A DNA stretch of 12,756 bases from Candidatus Kapaibacterium sp. (GTDB taxonomy: Bacteria; Bacteroidota; Ignavibacteria; Kapaibacteriales; UBA2268). The notes under the pieces were generated by a model, which worked only from the letters and a program-made list of their open reading frames with translations, ran no database searches and was not told where the DNA came from. Where the stretch lies: contig JAQIDA010000045.1 of the NCBI GenBank assembly GCA_027858275.1, positions 1 to 12,756 of the forward strand. Direction: 5' to 3'. Every line of letters starts with the position of its first letter. Position 1 is the first letter of the stretch. This document shows positions 7,101 through 12,756 of the stretch, piece after piece. Both the position numbers and the translations under genes were made by a program.

Positions 7101-8983
7101 TGAACAAAACCGTAAGGCGGAACACCGTCTACAGCCTGACCGTTTACATCATCTTTCAAATACATTTGGTTTGGAGGATTTTCAGGATCAATATCAGCTC
7201 CGCCGCCGTCCATGTATAAATCATAGTTATCAGCGATAAAGTTGTTTCCGCTCTTTGTTACTGTAGAGAGGATAACTTTTGATAAAGGAGCTTCGCCTCT
7301 GCGAGTAGCAAGAGCGACACTATCAACTTTAACTGCTTTATTATAAATATTTTTCTGAAGTGCGATATTCTGGATAACCATGCGAACTTTGAATTCAAAA
7401 TCCTGCGGCTGATAGTTAACACCATCTTTACCCTGAATATCATTTGTTAAATTCTGAACCAAAACTACCGGCTGGATCTGACCAATCTGAGGATGGCCTG
7501 CCAACAATTCGTAATTTACAGCATCTTCTGTTTTTACTTCTTCTGAGAATTCTTCTGAATATTCGCCGTCAATTTTGACTCTTGGGCGTACGCGCCACTG
7601 AATATCGATATAACGGAGAGTATTTTTCCACTGTTTGAATTTCACTGCTTGGTGATCATTCGGGAACGGAGATTCTTTTGTTTCATATTTATCCCAGTGA
7701 GTAGTCCACATTGGGTAGTCAGGTCCCCAAGGAAAAGTACTCTCTGATTCAGCAACACCTGTTTGTGTTTTTGAGTTGTAATCTGTTGTACGTGATCTTG
7801 TATACACACCACTGATAGTATTCCAACGGAAGACATCTTTTGATTTGTTAGTATACAATCCGCTTGTTTTTCTACCGCGGAACTGACCATAATTGAATGT
7901 TACACTACTGTCTGTACGATCGAGAACGATCTGAGCGTCGCAACCGATGTAACCGTCTTCTTTTGGAAACATATTAGGAGCAAATGTGTTAGAAGTAACT
8001 TTGTACGGCCACAATGTAGTAAATCCTGAGCCAACCAATGTATAATTCTTATAGAAAATAATAAGTTTGTTGCCGGCAGTGTTTTTGTAGAAGTGAACCT
8101 GTCCCCAATCTCTTGGTTCTTCCATTTCTTTGTCCCACTGTGACAAATAACCTTTACCCCAGAAAGGAGCGATTACTGCAGAATAACGAGCTTCAACAGG
8201 GTTAGCATTGGGGAGCTGGTTAAAGCGGAAACCTTCAGTTCTCATCAAAGCAGCTGTTGCTCTGAAACCAAAGTCATCTACTTGTGTATCAGCTAAACCG
8301 TCGCCGGATCTTGACGGTTGAATGTACCAATCCATACTCTGAGTATTATAACAGTCACCGCCGCCGCTCACAACGCGATCGCCGTTAGTGTTGTATAAAT
8401 ATCTTGGATTTGTCAGTGCAATAACACCGTTTGTTGATACATAGAAACTGTCATATGACAATCCGCCAAATACAAAGTTAAATCCGATAGGGATCGGGCC
8501 TGCAAAAGCGGCGTTTGTTGAATCATAAACACCGTTGCTGTAATTTGGATCGTTAGGATCCAAAGACTGCCACGGCTGGTGGAAAAATCTGTAACCTTCG
8601 ACGGGTCTGCCGTCAGGTCCTACATTTTGTTTAGCATCACTGCTTTTCCAAAGCATTGGGCCTCTGATAATTCTTCTCCAGTTGTTCTCTTCAAAAGAGA
8701 GATCAACTACTTCAGGAGTCGGGTGCCATGGTTGATCGATCAACTCATCGCTGTCCGCGAAATAATAACCCGTAGAAATTGCGGGTCTGTATTTGCTGTT
8801 AGTCGGTACCGGAGTAAACGGCATCGGATAACTTGAACCGTCTCCGTTAAAAGGCGGGTTCGGCGGTTCGAAGAGTTCGCTTTTCTTCAAAACCTTTAAT
8901 TCGGTTTTTGTGTCTGCTGCATCAGCATTGACAGCAAGCATAAGTCCGAAAGCTACTGTCAAAAGTAGTAAATACTTTTTCAT
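4148..8983 (-). CDS. Giant secreted multidomain protein with type IX secretion C-terminal sorting domain
   Basis: A 1,611-residue protein, probably exported by Sec and then across the outer membrane by the type IX system. I chose the ATG at 8981-8983: it starts a clean signal peptide (MKKYLLLLTV, hydrophobic core, cleavage near NADA/AD at about 22) and has AGGAA seven bases upstream. The frame is open 27 codons further but without signal-peptide character. Visible regions: about 160-190, IPIGFNFVFGG...FYVSTNGVIAL, a beta-sandwich opening common in secreted FCB-group proteins; about 240-320, Trp/Tyr-rich; about 980-995, DDFYIDNVRI, typical of the last strand of a jelly-roll module; about 1000-1125, a CARDB/Ig-like domain starting LELTSVSV; about 1147-1330, a second jelly-roll-like region; about 1418-1522, an Fn3-like domain (VELTRFEG...WETKSEVDNKGFYVEKR); 1523-1611, the sorting domain with SNMPNPF, WDARDNSG, SSGTYIYRL and a basic MTRKMTLIK end. 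I see no catalytic motif. An adhesin, surface-layer or matrix role is inference. It appears monocistronic and ends at a strong terminator. Confidence 0.93.
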   Translation of the reverse strand: MKKYLLLLTVAFGLMLAVNADAADTKTELKVLKKSELFEPPNPPFNGDGSSYPMPFTPVPTNSKYRPAISTGYYFADSDELIDQPWHPTPEVVDLSFEENNWRRIIRGPMLWKSSDAKQNVGPDGRPVEGYRFFHQPWQSLDPNDPNYSNGVYDSTNAAFAGPIPIGFNFVFGGLSYDSFYVSTNGVIALTNPRYLYNTNGDRVVSGGGDCYNTQSMDWYIQPSRSGDGLADTQVDDFGFRATAALMRTEGFRFNQLPNANPVEARYSAVIAPFWGKGYLSQWDKEMEEPRDWGQVHFYKNTAGNKLIIFYKNYTLVGSGFTTLWPYKVTSNTFAPNMFPKEDGYIGCDAQIVLDRTDSSVTFNYGQFRGRKTSGLYTNKSKDVFRWNTISGVYTRSRTTDYNSKTQTGVAESESTFPWGPDYPMWTTHWDKYETKESPFPNDHQAVKFKQWKNTLRYIDIQWRVRPRVKIDGEYSEEFSEEVKTEDAVNYELLAGHPQIGQIQPVVLVQNLTNDIQGKDGVNYQPQDFEFKVRMVIQNIALQKNIYNKAVKVDSVALATRRGEAPLSKVILSTVTKSGNNFIADNYDLYMDGGGADIDPENPPNQMYLKDDVNGQAVDGVPPYGFVQVYFPPFEPNEFFINNIGRMRATLTAEPRNPATNSSYKDMWPYDDQTSIDFFVMRRFEVDEEYSDDVTEWHQIPGVGSIPSVLKWVSIGAEVVSGEQVSRHALPPRGRVECANNLVFPGVSISSPTIKMNRPGVPMGAWGSDVIRSFPIDMTGKFGATLSLSVQRTTNPDGTDWTRGWSDGGWIGCEGRIVKDNWYSPLGGANAPDELRVEFALPSPDGVQGIANIDLYGVAATPDIQAKVDGSKRWRYHTRRLGAKAETGMSALALFGAGGYLVGFLESDRDSAMSMPSYSKRERHGLRENFYDDGIDYEYQRFIIGIPDTIINAPAEGAKNFRFRIQTMCKNHQQPMKVADDADDFYIDNVRILIDDEEKVDLELTSVSVRWPYTVTPASQAIEIPVTVKLTNNTTNDAGSFWVKLRIFDAAMVKDSIPYDLDPAYCRIRPVHMLRAGESFELDMPNWNARETRPGKYRMVASVFQVGGDIEPKNDTTYSDFETVFGSVFAYEPVADKENITNGTSNVDQYVGLIGRGLNLYGFAMGGTAGGGYDGNNWAAGRESGSGSGQIAMKFRLEQADTVYGFQAFYTVLNMAPDEITVGLYQGSEEESTPRDLIAGTEVYTIRGWSDIEQKHQLWDRYVTYLLPEPAVLKEGVYWVAIAQLGETGLELGASSSFAGMRIQNYYRHDLNPNDVRMNGSASMHMMIEKRFRKLDKNQNLVNDNVFAFENTKGSGRWEPFMPTSDNPGYGHNGWTGMLADGTVLFARGTWLPLLRPYLGDRLYAEDLKEVPCEDWIPVELTRFEGTSRGAGIDLIWETKSEVDNKGFYVEKRNSGTDEWSNIQFVNGNGTTNATSNYNYTDNEVVLNETYQYRLRQVDANGVAGCDDYSDVVSVTFENEGQNALVSNMPNPFTNSTLINYTLKATDNVSLEILDIYGNVVKNVNSAFNHGTNTYVWDARDNSGAKVSSGTYIYRLTVANDVMTRKMTLIK

Positions 8984-8990
8984 GTTAGCA

Positions 8991-8995
8991 TTCCT
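8991..8995 (-). promoter_or_regulatory. Ribosome binding site deciding the large protein's start
   Basis: Minus-strand AGGAA seven bases before the ATG at 8981-8983. Together with the signal peptide that begins there, it argues against the longer upstream frame. Confidence 0.6.
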
Positions 8996-9130
8996 GTAAT
9001 TAATTGTACAAAACATTTGATTAAGTAAAAGATCTATTTTCATTGTTATTACATCGTAACGCACTGATTATTCAGGCAGTTAGATTTATTTTGTTCTTAA
9101 AACAAGTTATTCTCTATGGTTAGGACAAAT

Positions 9131-9186
9131 AAAAACGCAAACCGGGTACAACTTTTTTTTATTTTTTTTATTTTTTTTGCGTTTTT
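9131..9186. repeat. 11-bp inverted repeat enclosing three T8 tracts with 9-bp period
   Basis: AAAAACGCAAA (9131-9141) and TTTGCGTTTTT (9176-9186) are perfect inverted repeats. Between them, 9153-9178 reads exactly T8-A-T8-A-T8. Tracts of this kind are known to stiffen or bend DNA, and homopolymer runs can change length by slippage. The element is about 150 bases upstream of the large secreted-protein gene and about 310 bases upstream of the glycosyltransferase. It could be an operator, an UP-like activating tract or an architectural site. A simple terminator is less likely because the loop would be 34 bases. Confidence 0.65.
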
Positions 9187-9493
9187 CAAACTGAGCAAAA
9201 TACACAAGAGTATCTAACTGTATATCATACGGTTACACATCTCGCTAAATTCCTCTTCAGTTTTTATTGCCCAAAAGCCACACATTCTTTATAATTAACA
9301 TACATACCGATAATCAATTTAAGGAATTATTACTATTTATCCCAATTCTTAATTAATTTTTTTTCCACATATAATGTCCCCAAAGCTTTGATTGGCTCTA
9401 ATTTTATCAACAATTTTATTATTGTTATGAATTTTAGTGTTCTTATTCGTATCTTGGAATCAGAAAATATTATTGAAGAATTATAATTTTATA

Positions 9494-10615
9494 ATGCTTA
9501 TTCCTCTGATATACATAGTCGCCCTGTTTGTTTACATCACAAGAACCATATTCTTTCTTGTTGGTGCAGCTAAGGAAAAAAACAGAAAGATTCCGCATCT
9601 TGATCTGACTGAAAAACCGTTTGTATCAGTGATTATTCCTGCTCGTAACGAAGAAAACAACATTGAACATTGCATTGATTCTCTAATTAAAAACTCATAT
9701 CCTGCAGATAAATTCGAAATTATTGCTGTTGACGACCGATCAGTTGACGCGACGGCGGAGATTCTTGCCCTGCTGTCTTTGGCTCATAAAAACTTAAAAG
9801 TCGTAACGATCAGCGATAAGACTTTGAACAAGAATCTTCGAGGAAAACCGGGTGCTCTTCAGGCCGGAATAAATGTTTCTTCAGGTGAGCTGATTCTGCT
9901 GACTGACGCGGATTGCACTGTCAGTCCCGATTGGATAGAAACAATGGTGAGTGTTTATTCTGACGACGAGGTCGGTTTGGTTGCTTCGTTCACGAATATT
10001 CGCGGGAATAAATTATTTGATAAAGTACAGGCTGTTGAGTGGATATATATGCATACAATGGCCAGCTCCGGATTTGGTTTAAAGATTCTTTTGGGTTGTT
10101 TCGGGAATAATTTGTCTGTCCGCAAAACTGACTTGGATAAGGTTGGCGGATACGACAATATTGAATTTTCCGTTACTGAGGATTTGGCTCTGCTCAGAGA
10201 GATCAGGGGCTTGGGTAAAAAAGCTCGCTATATATGCAGTACGAAAACTTTGGCAACAACAAATGCCTGCAAAACTATGAAAGAATATTTGCAGCAAAAG
10301 AAACGCTGGTCAGTCGGCGGTTTAGATCTCGGGTGGAACGCTGTGATTTTTGTTCTTTCCTCAGTCACTATGTGGCTTGGATTAATTGTATCACTTGTTT
10401 TAGGGGATTACTCGGTTTTTGCTGCGATTCTCGGCATAAGGATTTTTAGTGATTATCTGCTGACCGTCATTTCTGTCAGGAAATTAGAATTGACAAAACT
10501 GAAAAGATGGGTACTCCCTTCCATTTTCTTTTTTATGATAATGGAATTGGTAGCTCCATTCTTAGTCATAAACAAAACTATCGTATGGAAAGATCAAGTA
10601 TTTGAGAGAAAGTGA
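9494..10615 (+). CDS. Membrane-anchored family 2 glycosyltransferase
   Basis: A 373-residue GT-A fold transferase at the inner membrane that would transfer sugar from a nucleotide-sugar donor to a lipid or glycan acceptor. Topology: one N-terminal membrane helix (about 3-24), a cytosolic catalytic domain (about 42-275), then hydrophobic helices at about 283-303, 307-328 and 341-360. Catalytic-domain motifs: VSVIIPARNEENNIEHCIDS from 44, VDDRSVDAT at 79-87, the metal-binding DAD at 138-140, the candidate catalytic base in TED at 228-230, and QQKKRW at 267-272, the Q..RW-type motif of processive and lipid-linked GT2 enzymes. I chose the ATG at 9494. A GTG at 9437 would add 19 residues, and neither has a clear Shine-Dalgarno. 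Donor and acceptor are unknown and no polysaccharide operon adjoins it. It is divergent from the large secreted protein; glycosylation of T9SS cargo is conceivable but unsupported. Confidence 0.93.
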   Translation: MLIPLIYIVALFVYITRTIFFLVGAAKEKNRKIPHLDLTEKPFVSVIIPARNEENNIEHCIDSLIKNSYPADKFEIIAVDDRSVDATAEILALLSLAHKNLKVVTISDKTLNKNLRGKPGALQAGINVSSGELILLTDADCTVSPDWIETMVSVYSDDEVGLVASFTNIRGNKLFDKVQAVEWIYMHTMASSGFGLKILLGCFGNNLSVRKTDLDKVGGYDNIEFSVTEDLALLREIRGLGKKARYICSTKTLATTNACKTMKEYLQQKKRWSVGGLDLGWNAVIFVLSSVTMWLGLIVSLVLGDYSVFAAILGIRIFSDYLLTVISVRKLELTKLKRWVLPSIFFFMIMELVAPFLVINKTIVWKDQVFERK

Positions 10616-10627
10616 CCCGGATCATAT

Positions 10628-10646
10628 CAAAATTGATTCGATTTTG
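10628..10646. terminator. Weak stem-loop between convergent glycosyltransferase and TPR genes
   Basis: CAAAATT (10628-10634) can pair with GATTTTG (10640-10646), with one G-T wobble and a 5-base loop. It is the only stem I see in the 80 bases between the two convergent stops. It is AT-rich and lacks a T run, so its terminator role is uncertain. Confidence 0.25.
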
Positions 10647-10695
10647 TCACTGTTAAACCTAGCCTGCTTCATGTAAAAGTATTCCCGGTCAAATA

Positions 10696-12000
10696 TTATT
10701 TAACTATAACAATCAAACTTTTGATTGATTTGTCAAAGATTGTTTTGTAGTAGTCAAACAGACGATCGCGAGTCTGAAATAAACTTCTAAAAATCACATT
10801 CTCTCTGACTTTAGTGTATTCAAAAACTGCACGGGCTTGGTCGTTAACGGTGGGTTGTAGAACTTCCAAAAAACTCAAACCTACCCAGGGACCATCGTTA
10901 AATGTTTTCTTCTGATATACCGTGTGCTCTAGATAAGTATTCTTGATTTTTATATCTTTCTCGGCTAACATTGCTTGAAGATCTTCAGGAGATTTTAGAT
11001 TGAAAGACTTCATAGTGTTAGTGTTCAACGATATACGCACTCCTACTTCAAAATATTCATCAAATCTTTTGAGTTTGCTCTTGGTGATGAGCATTTCAGT
11101 TATGTTCTTTTTTGTTTGAGTTTGCAGGTGCCAGCCAACAGGAAGTTTTAAAGAAACACGGCCGTCTTTTGAAGTATAGCGCTTCAATTTAACATTTTCT
11201 GCAGGCGGATAGTTCCGAGTGGGGTCTTTGATGTCTTCCATCTTTTGTCGATCAAGATCGGCCGCTATATGCTGACCGGTTTTTTCGTACGCCATTGCGC
11301 GATTGTTTAAAGCAAGCATTCTTTCGGGTTCGATCTTAAGAACTATTGTATAATCTTTTATTGCTTTTTTATACGTTTTTGCTTGAAAGTATGAATTCCC
11401 TCTATGATAGTATAGATCAGGAAAATTGAAGCCCATCGAAAGAGCTTTGTTATAATCTTTTATTGACTTTTTATATTGCTTTTTTTTATAATAAATCTGA
11501 CCGCGCTGATAATAGTTATCGGGATTTGCCGCTTGGAGTTTTATTGACTTATTTACGTCTTTGATTGCTTTGCTGAACTTGTCAAGCGCCAAATAAGCAG
11601 TAGCTCTGTTGAGATATGCCTGAGCATGTTTGGGATCAAGTTTGATTGCTTTCGAAAAGTCATTTATACTCTTCTGAACTTCTTCCATATTAGCTAAAGC
11701 CAAACCACGGCTGTTGTAATAGTCGGGGTTTTTGGGGTCTTTTTCAATGAGATAGTCGAAGTCATTGACTGTCCGTCCCGGATTGCCTGTATACAATGCT
11801 GCCATGCCGCGATAATAGAGTGCTTTGAGATTTGTCTTGTCCTTATCCAATACTTCAGTGAACAACTGTGTGGAAGTCAAATAATCTTGATTCTTATAAG
11901 CACGCATTGCATCTTTCATTGTATCGGCACGTAAGTTGGCCGAAGAAAAGATTGCCGTAAAAGCTAATAATATTATTATCGAATTTATTTTATTACTCAT
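10696..12000 (-). CDS. Exported TPR-repeat protein with C-terminal PsbP/DcrB-like domain
   Basis: A 434-residue protein, probably periplasmic. The signal peptide is MSNKINS plus a hydrophobic core, with cleavage near LRA/D at about 25. About seven tetratricopeptide units fill residues 27-255. The third to sixth are canonical 34-residue repeats starting near 92, 126, 160 and 194, with patterns such as AYLNRATAYLALDKFSKAI and YYQRGQIYYKKKQYKKSI. They are rich in lysine (repeated KKAIKDY/KKSIKDY), giving a basic scaffold surface. Residues about 272-434 form a separate domain: YTSKDGRVSLKLPVGW followed by alternating strands and a hydrophobic end. The opening 'F/V-S-L-K-L-P-x-G-W' resembles the PsbP/DcrB (DUF1795-like) fold; that assignment is from pattern only. 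The ATG at 11998-12000 has AGGAA four bases upstream. A terminator separates it from the upstream gene. The likely role is protein-protein interaction in the envelope; no enzyme activity is indicated. Confidence 0.88.
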   Translation of the reverse strand: MSNKINSIIILLAFTAIFSSANLRADTMKDAMRAYKNQDYLTSTQLFTEVLDKDKTNLKALYYRGMAALYTGNPGRTVNDFDYLIEKDPKNPDYYNSRGLALANMEEVQKSINDFSKAIKLDPKHAQAYLNRATAYLALDKFSKAIKDVNKSIKLQAANPDNYYQRGQIYYKKKQYKKSIKDYNKALSMGFNFPDLYYHRGNSYFQAKTYKKAIKDYTIVLKIEPERMLALNNRAMAYEKTGQHIAADLDRQKMEDIKDPTRNYPPAENVKLKRYTSKDGRVSLKLPVGWHLQTQTKKNITEMLITKSKLKRFDEYFEVGVRISLNTNTMKSFNLKSPEDLQAMLAEKDIKIKNTYLEHTVYQKKTFNDGPWVGLSFLEVLQPTVNDQARAVFEYTKVRENVIFRSLFQTRDRLFDYYKTIFDKSIKSLIVIVK

Positions 12001-12127
12001 GATATTCCTGCGTGTATGACAATGGCTGATAATCTATTACAACGTTTTTGTAGGCAAATAATTTTTGCTTCCGGTTACTATGACAATTCAAATTCAATTC
12101 CGGGTACAAGCGAATTGATAATATCCC

Positions 12128-12159
12128 AAAAAAAAACCTGCCCGATAGTATCAGGCAGG
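12128..12159 (-). terminator. Intrinsic terminator of the CsgG/TolB-N-like gene
   Basis: On the minus strand, CCTGCCT pairs with GGGCAGG (arms 12153-12159 and 12137-12143, one T-G wobble) around a 9-base loop, followed at once by nine T residues (12128-12136). It lies 38 bases after the stop of the upstream gene and about 130 bases before the TPR gene start, so the TPR gene probably needs its own promoter. Confidence 0.88.
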
Positions 12160-12196
12160 AAGTAATTTAATGGTCTCAATCCGTATGTCGTAAATG

Positions 12197-12700
12197 TTAT
12201 TTAACAAATATCTTTTTTAGTTTCTTTACTATAATCGGCACTGACTTCATAATATCTTTTTCTTTTTTGAAAATATTACGAGCTTGGCGTTTTTGGTTAC
12301 GCAGCTTTGTTTTTACATCAACTACATAGGCATTTATGAGAAAACGTTCGTTTTTGAAATTAAAATCACCCATGACGACAAGTTCAGCGCCAAGACCGAC
12401 AACGGCGTTCCACATATCCGTCTCGTATTGAGGATTGGACGGATCCATGTTGAGTTGTGCCAACTCATCTTCAATTTCGTCAATTGGGATAAAAGTGAAA
12501 TTTTTCCCTTCGGGATCCAAAACGGAAAGAGCTTGCAACAAAGAATCCTGCAATCTGTAGGACCAGATGTTCATCTTCATATCTCCATAAGCATTTTTAA
12601 ATGGCAAAACGGCGCATTTCGTCTGAGCCGAAGCGTCGATTACACTTCCGAAAACAGAAAACCCAATAACAAATATTAGAGTAAAAAATAGTTTCTTCAC
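12197..12700 (-). CDS. Small exported protein with CsgG/TolB-N/LpoB-like fold
   Basis: A 167-residue protein with a clear signal peptide (MKKLFFTLIFVIGF..., cleavage near ASA/QT at about 25). Start codon is GTG at 12698-12700, preceded by GGAG ten bases upstream; the next in-frame ATG would remove the signal peptide. The mature part begins CAVLPFKNAYGD, then a helix with WSYRLQDSLLQAL (46-58), a strand with FTFIPIDEIEDEL (68-80), LGAELVVMGDF (103-113) and a final strand pair with INAYVVDVKT. The order 'AVLPF...L...L...LGA..VV.G.F....I.A.VVD..T' is the pattern shared by CsgG, FlgO, LpoB and TolB N-terminal domains. The C-terminus is strongly basic (KKEKD, KKLKKIFVK). It is not a lipoprotein: the cysteine at 29 is not in a lipobox. 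Function cannot be named; an envelope accessory role is inference. Its own terminator follows. Confidence 0.8.
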   Translation of the reverse strand: MKKLFFTLIFVIGFSVFGSVIDASAQTKCAVLPFKNAYGDMKMNIWSYRLQDSLLQALSVLDPEGKNFTFIPIDEIEDELAQLNMDPSNPQYETDMWNAVVGLGAELVVMGDFNFKNERFLINAYVVDVKTKLRNQKRQARNIFKKEKDIMKSVPIIVKKLKKIFVK

Positions 12701-12710
12701 AATTCTGCTT

Positions 12711-12714
12711 CTCC
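12711..12714 (-). promoter_or_regulatory. Ribosome binding site for the GTG start at 12700
   Basis: Minus-strand GGAG ten bases before the GTG codon. With the signal peptide it supports the non-ATG start. Confidence 0.45.
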
Positions 12715-12756
12715 ATAATGATTTACAACTTTATATATTTTATTATTTTTCTTCAA

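Larger units (their letters stand above)
8984..9493. other. Divergent intergenic region between the large secreted protein and the glycosyltransferase
   Basis: About 510 very AT-rich bases without a convincing gene. It must hold the promoters of two divergent genes. A minus-strand TACAAT at 9003-9008 is a possible -10 box for the large gene but would give a very short leader, and no convincing -35 goes with it. The centre holds the T8-tract and inverted-repeat element described separately. A six-base inverted repeat, AACAAT/ATTGTT, lies at 9409-9426, directly before a 19-codon open frame (9427-9486). Nothing else stands out. Confidence 0.6.

Noticed and set aside
9142..12109. Shared 10-mer CCGGGTACAA at 9142-9151 and 12100-12109, upstream of two minus-strand genes
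   Set aside because: Many 10-mer matches are expected by chance in a window this size, and the flanks do not match.
12284..12679. Plus-strand open frame of 131 codons
   Set aside because: It is antisense to the exported CsgG/TolB-N-like gene, which has a signal peptide, ribosome binding site and terminator; this frame has none.
1..12756. CRISPR array, tRNA, insertion sequence, phage or defence island
   Set aside because: No direct repeat-spacer pattern, cloverleaf-like sequence, transposase or integrase motif, or known defence domain was seen on either strand.

Overview
The window looks like a chromosomal segment of a Gram-negative member of the Bacteroidota/Chlorobi (FCB) group. The best clue is a 1,611-residue secreted protein that ends in a type IX secretion (Por-type) C-terminal sorting domain. 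Supporting clues are a Kdo-pathway arabinose-5-phosphate isomerase (outer membrane with LPS), a lipoprotein, AT-rich leaders with weak Shine-Dalgarno signals, and an AT-rich base composition. Candidatus Kapabacteria or a related lineage is my guess from the style of the large protein; the sequence alone does not prove it. I see no tRNA, rRNA, CRISPR array, transposase, phage gene or recognisable defence system.

Layout, left to right. Positions 1-1717 (minus) hold a two-gene unit: a lipoprotein with a BsuPI-like domain, then ribD, which overlaps it by 11 bases and runs off the left edge. Positions 1860-2405 (plus) hold a lone ISOC-type isochorismatase-family hydrolase. It converges on kdsD (2504-3472, minus) across a strong hairpin. 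Positions 3473-3679 are a gene-free gap with two palindromic elements. A short HIT-family protein (3680-4024, minus) follows. Its start lies just downstream of a strong terminator (4085-4118) that closes the large secreted-protein gene (4148-8983, minus).

Positions 8984-9493 are the largest gene-free stretch. It carries an 11-bp inverted repeat that encloses three T8 tracts in an exact 9-bp period. A membrane-anchored family 2 glycosyltransferase (9494-10615, plus) converges on a periplasmic TPR protein with a PsbP/DcrB-like tail (10696-12000, minus). Upstream of that gene, and separated from it by a terminator (12128-12159), is a small exported protein resembling the CsgG/TolB-N/LpoB fold (12197-12700, minus).

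How the genes relate: most products act at or make the cell envelope (lipoprotein, LPS precursor enzyme, T9SS cargo, glycosyltransferase, two exported periplasmic proteins). RibD, the HIT protein and the ISOC-type hydrolase are cytosolic enzymes. Apart from the lipoprotein-ribD overlap, the genes look like separate transcription units split by terminators or opposite orientation. I do not see one integrated multi-gene system. The most unusual items are the large T9SS protein with its A/T-tract upstream region, and the overlap of the BsuPI-like lipoprotein with ribD.
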